Of a stretch of 34,334 nucleotides of DNA, positions 24,390 to 32,523 are shown in pieces. The DNA is from Burkholderiales bacterium. GTDB taxonomy: Bacteria > Pseudomonadota > Gammaproteobacteria > Burkholderiales > SG8-41. The stretch is from assembly GCA_026125585.1 (NCBI GenBank), contig JAHCLD010000004.1, positions 1 to 34,334 of the forward strand. The letters run 5' to 3'. A model generated the notes under the pieces. It ran no database searches and was not told where the DNA came from. It saw only the letters and a program-made list of their open reading frames with translations. The translations under genes were made by a program, and so were the position numbers. How positions within the stretch are numbered: the first letter of the stretch is position 1; the number at the start of each line of letters is the position of its first letter.

Positions 24390-24417
24390 TTATCGATTAA
24401 TAAAATAATATCGATAA
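24390..24417. promoter_or_regulatory. Inverted repeat, possible operator of the FCD regulator
   Basis: TTATCGAT (24390-24397) and ATCGATAA (24410-24417) are perfect reverse complements separated by 12 bases. A related half-site, AATCGACAA, lies at 24372-24380. The position between the divergent regulator and the cyclodeaminase gene suits an operator. The sequence here is very AT-rich, so chance pairing is more likely than usual. Confidence 0.5.
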
Positions 24418-24447
24418 ATAGAAAATCGTCGGTCGAGGAATTCTCAT

Positions 24448-25452
24448 TTGCGTTACCTCTCGGATACGGAAATTGCGGGTTTGCTGGCGTGGCCCGATGT
24501 CATCCAGGTTCTCAGAACCGCATATCAAACGGGACACAAACCGGATGCCGTGCCGGCCCGGGTGGTCGCGCGGGGGGATACCTCGCGTTTGCGCGTGTTG
24601 ACTGCGGTGCCTTCGGGCAACCGCTACATGGGAACGAAGATCATATCGAGCGCGGTGACCGGCGCGACGTACACCATCATGTTGTGGGCTCAGGACACTT
24701 CCGAGCCGGTCTGTTTGCTCGATGCGGAACGCATTACAGCCATGCGCACAGGCGGCACTTCTGCCGTGGCCATGGATCGTTTATTGCCCGCCGGCCCGGT
24801 GCGTGCTGCCGTGCTGGGCGCCGGCACCGAAGCATCGGGTCATGTTCGTGCGCTTTCCGCCATCCGCAAGATCTCGTCACTCACGGTCTTCAGTCCGACT
24901 TCGTCCAATCGTGAGCGCTTTGCGAAAACGATGGCCGAAGAACTTGGGGTGATTGCGCGCGCGGTTTCGACGGCGCGGGAGGCGGTTGATGGCGCGCAGC
25001 TCGTCATTGCCGCGGCGCGCTCGCGCGATGAGACCCCGATACTGGAAGGCGCCTGGCTGGCACCGGGCATGCTGATTGTGTCGATAGGCTCAACCCTGCC
25101 CGAGCAGCGCGAGATTGACATCGAGGTTGTGCGCCGCGCGGATCTCATCGTTGCCGACATGCCGGACGAGGTGGCTCATGAGACGGGCGACATGCTGGCT
25201 GCGGCAAGGGCCGGTGTGGATTTCGCGGGGAAACTGATATCGCTGTCCTCGTTGCTGCAGGACGGGGTGCCGACGGCGCGGCGCGCCGGGAGCATCGTTC
25301 TCTTCAAGTCAGTGGGGTCGGGGCTGCAGGACGTGACCCTGGCCGGGATGTGTTTTGACAAGGCATTGCAGCAGGGCGTGGGAACGATGTTACCCGTGAC
25401 GATGAAACTCAAGAGTCGAAAGCAAGTGCAGTCAGGACAGAAGAATCTTTAA
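24448..25452 (+). CDS. Ornithine cyclodeaminase / mu-crystallin family enzyme
   Basis: The 334-residue protein has the family layout: a substrate-binding N-domain with MGTKII (Lys64), ERITAMRTGGTSAVA (conserved Arg, near 100), a Rossmann domain with LGAGTEASGH (123-132) and a C-terminal KSVGSGLQD carrying the catalytic-type Asp. Family members deaminate ornithine, reduce cyclic or linear imines, or act on N-substituted alanines with NAD(P). The reaction here is not fixed by sequence. The start is a TTG at 24448, seven bases after GAGGAA. It heads an operon with a DapA-like aldolase and two Bug genes, and sits near a lyase of the argininosuccinate family, which suggests breakdown of an opine- or aminopolycarboxylate-like compound. 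Confidence 0.88.
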   Translation: MRYLSDTEIAGLLAWPDVIQVLRTAYQTGHKPDAVPARVVARGDTSRLRVLTAVPSGNRYMGTKIISSAVTGATYTIMLWAQDTSEPVCLLDAERITAMRTGGTSAVAMDRLLPAGPVRAAVLGAGTEASGHVRALSAIRKISSLTVFSPTSSNRERFAKTMAEELGVIARAVSTAREAVDGAQLVIAAARSRDETPILEGAWLAPGMLIVSIGSTLPEQREIDIEVVRRADLIVADMPDEVAHETGDMLAAARAGVDFAGKLISLSSLLQDGVPTARRAGSIVLFKSVGSGLQDVTLAGMCFDKALQQGVGTMLPVTMKLKSRKQVQSGQKNL

Positions 25453-25470
25453 CCGGCAAAGGATGGTCAC

Positions 25471-26490
25471 ATGATTCCGTACAAAAAGGCAGATGCGCGC
25501 GCATGGGCAAAAGACAACATGAAGGGCGTTGCGAACGTGGTGATTCCCTCGTTTTCGTCCGATCTGACAAAGCTTAACGAGAAAGGGATTCGTCATGATC
25601 TTGCCAAGGAACTCGAGCTCGGGTTCTGGGGCACCCTGCTGGTGTCCGAAGTGGCCATCACGGTGCCGGAATACCGGCAGTTTTTCCAGTGGTCGAAGGA
25701 CATGGTCGGCGACAAGCTGGTGCTGATCCATCACGCGGGTTTCAATACCCTGGCGCAGAACATTGAGGCGGTGAAAATCGCCGAAAAAGAAGGCGCGCAG
25801 CTCGTTTTGCTTGCTTATCCGCAGAACTTCTATCCGACCACGGCGAAGGAAATCTACGACTACACCAAGTCTTTTTGCGATGCGACGGATCTTGGCGTGA
25901 TCCTGTTCTCGGTGCCGCATTGGGGTTTTGAGCGCATCCATCCGGCCGGCATGCCGCCGGAATTGATCGCGCAGATGATCAAAGACATACCGAACATCGT
26001 GTGCGTGAAATCGGAGGGCGGCAATCCGACGCCGTCAGGGTTTATCCAGACTTGGAAACGGCATTCGCATGAAGTAGTAGTGACATTTCCGGTTGAAGCC
26101 GAGGCATTGCCGTACATGGGGCTCATTCCGATGCAGTTCATGGGCACCAGCAATTCGGAATATTACGGCGCGATGATCCCGAAAATGTTCAATCTCGCAC
26201 ACGACGGGAAATTCGAGGAGATGATGGAGCTGTACTGGCAGTTGCATCCCGCGCGCATGGCCTACAAGCATGTCGGGGGTACATTCCGCGGCGGCATTCA
26301 TGTGACGCATCGTACGTTGTGGAAATACATGGCGTGGCTGCAGGGCTTCAATGGAGGTCCGTTGCGCCAGCCGGCGCTGAAGGTCAGTGATTCGCATATG
26401 CGGCAACTGCGGGAGGCCTCCAGGAAATCGGGCCTGAATCCGACGCCGGATCCGGATTCCCAGTATTTCATCGGCCGCAACCCTGTTTGA
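25471..26490 (+). CDS. Dihydrodipicolinate-synthase (DapA/NanA) family aldolase or lyase
   Basis: The 339-residue protein follows the family barrel: VIPSFSSDLTKLNEKGIRHDL, then GFWGTLLVSE in place of the common GTTGE, the Schiff-base Lys180 in NIVCVKSEGG, and an altered tyrosine region (LFSVPHWGFERIHPAG). It is about 40 residues longer than DapA, mainly at the C-terminus. The altered phosphate- and carboxylate-loop residues and its catabolic setting make it unlikely to be the lysine biosynthesis enzyme. Such members usually cleave a 2-keto acid to pyruvate. It starts 18 bases after the cyclodeaminase gene, and a Bug gene follows 16 bases after its stop, so the operon is tight. Confidence 0.87.
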   Translation: MIPYKKADARAWAKDNMKGVANVVIPSFSSDLTKLNEKGIRHDLAKELELGFWGTLLVSEVAITVPEYRQFFQWSKDMVGDKLVLIHHAGFNTLAQNIEAVKIAEKEGAQLVLLAYPQNFYPTTAKEIYDYTKSFCDATDLGVILFSVPHWGFERIHPAGMPPELIAQMIKDIPNIVCVKSEGGNPTPSGFIQTWKRHSHEVVVTFPVEAEALPYMGLIPMQFMGTSNSEYYGAMIPKMFNLAHDGKFEEMMELYWQLHPARMAYKHVGGTFRGGIHVTHRTLWKYMAWLQGFNGGPLRQPALKVSDSHMRQLREASRKSGLNPTPDPDSQYFIGRNPV

Positions 26491-26506
26491 TTTTCTGGTG
26501 AACGTC

Positions 26507-27484
26507 ATGCGATTAATTCGCTTTGCAGGCTGGAGCGGGCTCACGGCCATGCTGTGTTTCGCGTCCGCAGGGGGCGTTTCTGCCCAAGCTTACCCGGACA
26601 GGCCGGTCCGGCTGGTGGTGCAGTCCGTCCCCGGAGGAACTTCGGACCAGATGGCGCGGATGATCACCTCGGAGCTCGAAACAAAACTTGGACGCAACGT
26701 CATCGTCGACAATCGTGCCGGCGCGAGCGGGATCATTGCCACCGAGATCGTTGCGAGAGCGCAGCCTGACGGCTACACCTTGCTGCACACGACCGCAGCT
26801 TTTGTCACAAACTCGGCATTGAACCGCAAGTTGCCGTACGATGTGCAGAAGGATTTTTCGCCAATCAGCAATGTGGCCTTGGGAACCGGCTATCTGCTGG
26901 TCGTAAATCCGTCGGTACGAGCGAACTCGGTGCAGGAACTCGTCGCGTTGGCGAAGTCCGGGACGCTTGCTTATGGATCGCCTGGTATTGGCAATATTCT
27001 GCATCTTGTCAGCGAGATGTTTAATTCATCTGCCGGCACGCGCATCCTGCACGTGCCATACAAGAGTTCCGGCCTGGTGATCAACGGACTCGTCAGTGGC
27101 GAGATCAAGATCGCATTCGCGACGCCGGTGGTAAGCCTGCCGCAAATCAAGAACGGCAAGTTGCGAGCGCTTGCTTTTACGGGATCGGCACGGATGCCCA
27201 GCATGCCCGAGTTGCCAACCGTCGCGGAGTCTGGTTTGCCGGATTTCGTGGTGAATGGCGGGTGGCAAGGATGGGTTGCGCCTGTTCGGGTTCCCCCGAA
27301 AATCATTGAGACTCTGCATCGGAACCTCCATGAAATCACGCATGGCGCACGGATGCGTACTTATCTTGTTGAAAGCGGTTATCAGCCGCTGGGCAACGAT
27401 CCACGGGAGTTTCGAGCATTCATTGCCTCGGAGCTTGATCGGTACAAAAAAATCGTCCAATTGGCGAATATCAGGCTGGAGTAG
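26507..27484 (+). CDS. Bug/TctC-type periplasmic solute-binding protein
   Basis: This 325-residue protein has a signal peptide (about 1-26, ending GVSAQ) and mature sequence AYPDRPVRLVVQSVPGGTSDQ, VIVDNRAGASGIIATEIVAR, QPDGYTLL, RILHVPYKSSGLVING and a final ELDRYKKIVQLAN. The ATG at 26507 is used; GTG at 26498 is an alternative with equally weak signals. It directly follows the aldolase gene and is followed by another Bug gene 71 bases on, so it belongs to the cyclodeaminase operon. It presumably delivers the operon's substrate. The permease is not encoded here. Confidence 0.92.
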   Translation: MRLIRFAGWSGLTAMLCFASAGGVSAQAYPDRPVRLVVQSVPGGTSDQMARMITSELETKLGRNVIVDNRAGASGIIATEIVARAQPDGYTLLHTTAAFVTNSALNRKLPYDVQKDFSPISNVALGTGYLLVVNPSVRANSVQELVALAKSGTLAYGSPGIGNILHLVSEMFNSSAGTRILHVPYKSSGLVINGLVSGEIKIAFATPVVSLPQIKNGKLRALAFTGSARMPSMPELPTVAESGLPDFVVNGGWQGWVAPVRVPPKIIETLHRNLHEITHGARMRTYLVESGYQPLGNDPREFRAFIASELDRYKKIVQLANIRLE

Positions 27485-27555
27485 CGTGATATCCGGTTGA
27501 GGCGGTATTGCGGGCATCTGCGCTTCCGGCGCGGGCTGCCCAGGAGGAGACATCT

Positions 27556-28521
27556 GTGATTACGCTGCGAGTGTGTGTTCTGGCGGTTCTGGCGTCGTGT
27601 GTCTCTGGCGCAGCAGTTGCGCAGGGTTATCCAGAAAGGCCGCTGCGGCTGATCGTACCGCTTGTTGCCGGCAGCGGCACCGACCTGATGACGCGCCTGC
27701 TTGCCCAGAAGTTGGGTGAGCGCCTTGGGCAGCAGGTGATCGTGGACAATCGTGGCGGGGCGGGCGGCATGATCGGCGCCGAGCTTGCGGCGCGCTCACA
27801 GGCGGACGGTTACACGCTTTTCATGGGAGGGTCGGTTACCCTGACCATTACGCCCGCCGTTTACAGCAAGATTCCCTATGATCCGCTGCGGGATTTTATG
27901 CCGGTAGCGTCAATTTCACGCTTCTACAGCGTGCTTGTGGCCACACCTTCCATAAATGCCAAATCCATGAGTGAGCTCATTGCGTACTCTCGTTCGCATC
28001 CGGGTGAACTGCGTCTTGCGTCGGCAGAGCCGGGTACGGCGAGCCATCTCGCGGGACAGCTCCTCGCCAGCATGGCCAAGATTGATTTGCTGCAGGTGCC
28101 ATACAAGGGCGGTACGATGCGGCTTAACGCTTTGGCCACCGGCGAGAGCCATGCATCGTTCCTGACGGTCTCCGCTGCGTTGCAGTTCGTAAAACAGCTC
28201 AGGTTGCCGTTGTTGGGTGTTACCAGCCTCAAGCGCCTGTCTCCGCTGCCCGCGGTGCCAGCCATAGCCGAAAGCGTGCCGGGTTATGAGTGGAGCGGTT
28301 GGCAGATTCTCATGGTGCCGGCCCGGACACAGCCCGCGGTGATTGACCGCTTGCGCCTGGCGGTTACCGATATCGTTGCTTCACAGGAGTTCAAACGGTA
28401 TCTCTCTGCCGAGGGATCTGAGGGTTTTGACAAAACTCCCGACGAACTGCGGCAATACATACGTGCCGAAATGACCCGGAACGGTGCGCTGGTCAAATCG
28501 TCGGGTGCGCGCGCCGACTGA
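27556..28521 (+). CDS. Bug/TctC-type periplasmic solute-binding protein
   Basis: This 321-residue protein has a short signal peptide (about 1-22, ending AAVAQ) and GYPERPLRLIVPLVAGSGTD, VIVDNRGGAGGMIGAELAAR, QADGYTLFMG, LLQVPYKGGTMRLNALATG and a C-terminal AEMTRNGALVKSSG. The start is a GTG at 27556, eight bases after AGGAGG; an in-frame ATG-like frame beginning at 27508 lacks a ribosome binding site and adds a charged leader before the signal. It is the last gene of the cyclodeaminase-aldolase operon. Two different Bug genes in one operon also occur at 5985-8018. The two could bind different ligands or one could be a sensor. Confidence 0.9.
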   Translation: MITLRVCVLAVLASCVSGAAVAQGYPERPLRLIVPLVAGSGTDLMTRLLAQKLGERLGQQVIVDNRGGAGGMIGAELAARSQADGYTLFMGGSVTLTITPAVYSKIPYDPLRDFMPVASISRFYSVLVATPSINAKSMSELIAYSRSHPGELRLASAEPGTASHLAGQLLASMAKIDLLQVPYKGGTMRLNALATGESHASFLTVSAALQFVKQLRLPLLGVTSLKRLSPLPAVPAIAESVPGYEWSGWQILMVPARTQPAVIDRLRLAVTDIVASQEFKRYLSAEGSEGFDKTPDELRQYIRAEMTRNGALVKSSGARAD

Positions 28522-28623
28522 TGTATCGCTGTTGAGCGTTGATAGGCGCTGCTGTCATATTCGGTGGTGACGGGCGCTGTTCCGTGCAGGCGTGCCCGGG
28601 CGGTTACCCTGGGTTATGGGTCG

Positions 28624-28654
28624 AAGTTGTAAATATGATTGATGGTTACAACTT
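28624..28654. terminator. Inverted repeat between convergent genes, possible bidirectional terminator
   Basis: AAGTTGTAA (28624-28632) and TTACAACTT (28646-28654) form a perfect 9-base stem with a 13-base loop. It lies between the Bug gene and the convergent membrane protein gene, whose stop codon is inside the right arm. There is no long T-tract on either side, so termination would be weak or factor-assisted. Confidence 0.4.
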
Positions 28655-29215
28655 TCCCTCCGCGCTGTCCTTGACCTTCGCTTCGCCCGCCCGCAGCCGC
28701 CTGTGCCACATCAGCAGCAGAGGCACCACGGCAAGCGCGCTGACGAAATAGCCGAGCAGCCACAGCCAGTGGTTCATCTGCTCGCTGGTTTCGTGATCGA
28801 AGGTTTCGCGGTAGTCGATCAGGCGGCGGCCCTGCTGGTCGATCTGCCACAGGCGGTTGCCGAAATCGGGGTGCGGCTCGTACCACAGCGTGACCGGGCT
28901 GCCGCGGCGCAGCGCGCGGCTCGCGCGGGTGTAGGGGCCGGGGCCGTTCATGCGGCCGCTGTCGATCACGTATTCGGTGTCCGCGCCGTGCAGCCGCAGG
29001 TGGAGGGTGTCGATGTTAGGGCCGTAGCGGACGTAGCGGCTGTCCGTGCGTAGGTCGTCGACGATGCCCGAGGCCTGGCGCAGGTCCTCGCGGCCGGGGA
29101 TGGTCTGGCCCTGCAGCGCCGACATCAGCAGCGCGATGCCGGCGACGCACCACATCAATCCGAAGAGCGCCGGGCGGTGGCGCATCAGAAATTCACTGTC
29201 GTGGAGGCGGAACAT
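28646..29215 (-). CDS. DUF3592-like membrane protein, function unknown
   Basis: The 189-residue protein has two membrane segments (about 16-35 and 148-168) around a region of about 110 residues rich in charged and aromatic positions (GIVDDLRTDSRY, HLRLHGADTEYVIDSGRMNG, VTLWYEPHP). A short beta-rich soluble domain between two helices is the layout of DUF3592-like proteins; I am not certain of the family. The C-terminus is charged and cytoplasmic or periplasmic depending on topology. It stands alone on the minus strand, convergent with the Bug operon. An internal ATG at 29185 is a possible alternative start. Function unknown. Confidence 0.7.
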   Translation of the reverse strand: MFRLHDSEFLMRHRPALFGLMWCVAGIALLMSALQGQTIPGREDLRQASGIVDDLRTDSRYVRYGPNIDTLHLRLHGADTEYVIDSGRMNGPGPYTRASRALRRGSPVTLWYEPHPDFGNRLWQIDQQGRRLIDYRETFDHETSEQMNHWLWLLGYFVSALAVVPLLLMWHRRLRAGEAKVKDSAEGKL

Positions 29216-29268
29216 CGGTGGTCAGTAGTGGCTTGTAGCCTGTGCCAGGTTGAGGGCGAAATTCAAAA

Positions 29269-29300
29269 AAATATCAATATAATCAATTACTTATTAAATT
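29269..29300 (+). repeat. AT-rich repeat, copy C
   Basis: The segment begins AAATATCAATATAATCAATT and continues ACTTATTAAATT. It lies between the divergent membrane-protein genes and resembles the copies at 20514-20544 and 23418-23450, sharing AAATAT at the left and CAATTACTTA with copy A. The rest of 29216-29502 holds no gene. Confidence 0.45.
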
Positions 29301-29502
29301 GCGTCCCGCTGCGGCTGCGAAACCGTCCCGGAATGGAAGGTATTTTCCCCATCGTGGCGCATGTCGCGGGAGCGCGCAGCGCCTGTTGTTGTGGAATGCC
29401 CGGAGAATAAACGCGGCCGCGGCGGAATTCCAGCGCGAGCTTGCCGGGTAAGATGCGGAACCGTTTGCCGGCCCGGCCGGCGGTCTTTTGAAGGAGCGGT
29501 CC

Positions 29503-30144
29503 ATGGACGTGCTGAACCTGCTCGATACGCCGGCGTTCCGCCTGTGGTTTGCGCAATCGGCGGTGCTGTTCTTTTTCATCAGCGGCCTTGCGCTGCTGGC
29601 AGTGGGTCTGGCGCTGATCGTCAACAGCGCGGCGGCGCTGCGCTTTTTCGGTGGCATGAACCGCTGGGTGTCGATGCGGCGCGCGACGCGGCCGCTGGAG
29701 ATTCCCCGCGACACGCAGCCGCTGGTGCGGCGTTACCGGCACCTGATCGCGGTCTTCGTGGTCGCCGGCGGCGTGTTCGCGGTTTCCGGTTTGCTCACGC
29801 AGTACGACGCCCGCGCGGCGGTCCGCCTGCTGGGTCTGGAATCGCTGCGGCCGGATCTCGCGCTGTGGCTCACCGACAGCGCGCGCTGGTTGCTGATCGC
29901 TGGCAACGTTCTGGGCATCGCCGTCGGTCTCCTGCTCGCGTTCTCCCCCGGCCTGCTGTCGCGGATGGAAGCGCGCGGCAGCGACTGGTATTCGGAGCGG
30001 CGCATGGCCAAGGGCGCCGACGCGATGAACACCGGGCTCGATGCGCAGGTGACGGCGCACCCGCGCGCCGCCGGGATCGTCATCGTGCTGATGGCGTTGC
30101 TGCTGATCGGCGCCTTCGGGCTGCTGTTGCCGGCGGTTTGGTAG
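29503..30144 (+). CDS. Four-helix integral membrane protein, function unknown
   Basis: The 213-residue protein has about four membrane segments (roughly 15-42, 81-100, 128-150 and 190-211), separated by basic loops such as RWVSMRRATRPLEIPRD. A loop before the last segment (SDWYSERRMAKGADAMN) carries charge and may face the cytoplasm. I do not recognise a named family. The ATG at 29503 follows AAGGAG closely. It appears to be a single-gene unit between the AT-rich gap and the MBL-type gene, with no obvious partner. Confidence 0.75.
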   Translation: MDVLNLLDTPAFRLWFAQSAVLFFFISGLALLAVGLALIVNSAAALRFFGGMNRWVSMRRATRPLEIPRDTQPLVRRYRHLIAVFVVAGGVFAVSGLLTQYDARAAVRLLGLESLRPDLALWLTDSARWLLIAGNVLGIAVGLLLAFSPGLLSRMEARGSDWYSERRMAKGADAMNTGLDAQVTAHPRAAGIVIVLMALLLIGAFGLLLPAVW

Positions 30145-30313
30145 CAGCCGACTCTCGGCGCTGTCTGCTGTCTGGAATACCCGCGAGTTGCCTTGACGCG
30201 CGTTAGCGGGGTGAAGAGAATTGATGCCGGACAAGCCAGAGATCGGCGATTGGCATGCAACTTGCTAAAAGCCGAGTCGGCTCCACTGAAAATTTTCCTG
30301 GAAGCCATTGGAT

Positions 30314-31237
30314 ATGAGCACAACCCCCCAAGTACATGATCTAAGCGACGGCAAATCGGACGCCTCCAAGCTGCGCTTGACCCACTATGGTGCGGCGGCA
30401 TGGTCGATCACGGATGGCAAGACAGGCATCCTGGTGGATCCCTTTTTCTCGCGCATCCGTTATGCCGACAAGGGCTTCGGCACTTCGACTCCGCCGGTTG
30501 CGCCCGGAGATACGCGCCCGGTGTTCGGGCCGAATGACACGCTGTCACCGGATGCTGCGACGCTGAAGCTCATAGATGAGCACGTCGAGCGGGCGGACTA
30601 CATTCTCACTTCGCACTCCCACTTCAATCACTGCATGGACATGCCTTACATCGCAAAGAAGACGGGGGCGATGGTGCTGGGCACGGAGAGTACGGCCAAT
30701 ATAGCGCGTGCCCACGGTGTGCCGGAAGGCCAGATTATTACGGTGAAAGGCGGCGAAGACTTTGAGTTCGGCGCGTTCTCGGTCAAGGTCATTCCGAGCC
30801 TCCATTCAGCGCTCAGCAGCAAGCATTATTTTGATTCCGGGGTGGTACCACGCGATACTCGTGCCCCGATGAGGCTGGTCGATTATGTGGAAGGCAATAC
30901 CCTGGCTTATTTCATCCGCGTCGGCGGGCATCGCATTCTGGTGTTCTGTTCAATGAATTACATTGAACGCGAGATTGCCGGCCTAAAGCCGACCGCTGCG
31001 CTGATTCCGGCCGCCAAGGCGCGGCTAGAAATCCATGACTACACGGGCCGGCTGCTGCGAGGCCTTGGGCTGCCGCCAGTGGTGATCGCGACGCACTGGG
31101 ATGTGCAGTCGTGGCCCTACGGCGCATCGCAGGATTCGGCGTACAGGCAGGCCGAAACCTTCGTGGCCGAGGTGCTGAAGACGGCCCCTGGAACCCGTGT
31201 GGTAATTCCCCGCCATTTCGATACTGTGGAAATTTAG
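30314..31237 (+). CDS. MBL-fold metal-dependent hydrolase with an altered HxHxDH motif
   Basis: The 307-residue protein has the MBL layout of the metal-dependent hydrolase (UPF0173-like) group: DPFF early, then LTSHSHFNHCMD (101-106 core HSHFNH), GTESTANIARAHG, a central His in PSLHSALSSKH and a final VVIATHWD and VVIPRHFD. In most MBL proteins the first motif is HxHxDH; here the Asp is Asn. That residue normally binds the second metal, so the enzyme may use one metal or be altered in activity. A bridging Asp-type GDT motif is also not evident near CSMNYIE. The ATG at 30314 follows GGAAG. It precedes a Bug gene by 40 bases, suggesting a functional pair. Confidence 0.82.
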   Translation: MSTTPQVHDLSDGKSDASKLRLTHYGAAAWSITDGKTGILVDPFFSRIRYADKGFGTSTPPVAPGDTRPVFGPNDTLSPDAATLKLIDEHVERADYILTSHSHFNHCMDMPYIAKKTGAMVLGTESTANIARAHGVPEGQIITVKGGEDFEFGAFSVKVIPSLHSALSSKHYFDSGVVPRDTRAPMRLVDYVEGNTLAYFIRVGGHRILVFCSMNYIEREIAGLKPTAALIPAAKARLEIHDYTGRLLRGLGLPPVVIATHWDVQSWPYGASQDSAYRQAETFVAEVLKTAPGTRVVIPRHFDTVEI

Positions 31238-31277
31238 TCAACAACGCCGCATTCGCGGCGACTTTTGGAGCACGATC

Positions 31278-32255
31278 ATGAAGACATCCCTTGCATTGTT
31301 AAGCGCAGCACTGTTTGCGGCGGCCCTGCCCGCAGGCGCTGTTCATGCTCAGCAGATCGGAGGCGGAAAACCCATGCGCATGATGGTCGGCTTCGCGCCG
31401 GGAGGCGCCAACGACATGCTGGCCCGGCTGATTGGACAGCGCATGAGTGAAAGCCTTGGCCAGTCGATTGTCGTCGAGAACCGCACAGGTGCCGCAGGCA
31501 TCATCGCTTCGGAGTTCGTTGTGCGCTCTGCGCCTGACGGGGCAACGTTGCTGCTGGGTTCGATCGGAGCGCAGTGTTTCGTGCCTCTGCTGCGCAGCGA
31601 CATGCCTTACGATACTGCGAAAGATTTGCTGCCCGTGACGCATGTCGGCATGGCCGGGACGGTGCTGACCGTGAATCCAAGCATCCCGGCGAAATCGGTC
31701 CGCGATCTCGTTGCGCTTGCGAAGGCTCATCCAGGTAAGCTGACTTTCGCTTCTGGCGGCAATGGCAACTCCTTGCACATTGCGGGAGAGCTGTTCAAGT
31801 CGGTTTCCGGGGTTAACATGCTTCATGTGCCGTTCAAGGGTAACGCGCCGGCGCTGACTGCCGTATTGAGTGGCGAGGTCGACCTGATTTTCTCTGCGGT
31901 TGCCCCGGTACTGCCGCTGGCAAAAGCGGGCAAGTTGCGGCTGCTTGGCGTGTCCACCCAAAAGAGGTTGACTGGTCTTGAGGAGATTCCGACCATCGCC
32001 GAGTCCGGCGTGCCGCAATACGAAATGTCGAGTTGGTACGGGGTATTTGCAACGGGGAAAACCCCGCCGGACATTGCCACGCGCATTTCAGGGGAAGTGA
32101 ACAAGGCCCTCCAAGTCGCCCAGGTACGAAACCAGATGCTCGGCCAGGGCATCGAACCGACAGGAGGTTCGCCGGTTGATTTCCAGAAGTTCATTGCCAG
32201 TGAGCTTTCCAAGTGGGGCAAAGTCATCAAGGCGGCCAATATCCAGGTCAATTGA
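31278..32255 (+). CDS. Bug/TctC-type periplasmic solute-binding protein
   Basis: This 325-residue protein has a signal peptide (about 1-25, ending AVHAQ) and mature sequence with RMMVGFAPGGANDMLARLIG, IVVENRTGAAGIIASEFVVR, APDGATLLLGS, NMLHVPFKGNAPALTAVLSG and a final ELSKWGKVIKAAN. GGAG precedes the ATG by seven bases. It follows the MBL-fold gene, and the two are probably one operon. A relic of another Bug gene (32329-32499) lies just downstream on the opposite strand. Confidence 0.92.
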   Translation: MKTSLALLSAALFAAALPAGAVHAQQIGGGKPMRMMVGFAPGGANDMLARLIGQRMSESLGQSIVVENRTGAAGIIASEFVVRSAPDGATLLLGSIGAQCFVPLLRSDMPYDTAKDLLPVTHVGMAGTVLTVNPSIPAKSVRDLVALAKAHPGKLTFASGGNGNSLHIAGELFKSVSGVNMLHVPFKGNAPALTAVLSGEVDLIFSAVAPVLPLAKAGKLRLLGVSTQKRLTGLEEIPTIAESGVPQYEMSSWYGVFATGKTPPDIATRISGEVNKALQVAQVRNQMLGQGIEPTGGSPVDFQKFIASELSKWGKVIKAANIQVN

Positions 32256-32328
32256 TACTTCCTGAACTTCGGGGGCTTCCGTGGTTGCGGAGGAGTTCCA
32301 CTCCCGCACCGGGCGCGCTGCCGGACAA

Positions 32329-32499
32329 TTACTGCGCAGGTATGCCCGCAGTCTTGAATACGGACTGGTAATTCTGGATGTCCGCCTTCAGCAGTTTGGC
32401 GAGGCCCGCCGATCCCATGCTGTAGTGTTCAACCCCTTGCTTGGTCATCAGCTTTTTCATTGCTGCGGGCTGGCCGATCTGGACAAGGGCTGTTTCCAG
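32329..32499 (-). pseudogene. Relic of a Bug/TctC gene, C-terminal part
   Basis: On the minus strand this piece reads, from its truncated end, LETALVQIGQPAAMKKLM, then MGSAGLAKLLKADIQNYQ and ends VFKTAGIPAQ before TAA. That is the last lobe of a Bug protein (compare the terminal ELSKWGKVIKAAN type of its intact neighbour). Upstream the frame is lost at a poly-T run with an in-frame stop (about 32500-32508), and no N-terminal part is present nearby. It is a true truncated remnant, not a shadow, because residue pattern and codon third positions fit the family. The region from 32256 to 32328 holds no gene. Confidence 0.75.
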
Positions 32500-32523
32500 T
32501 TTTTTTCAGAACGGCAGGTGGTG

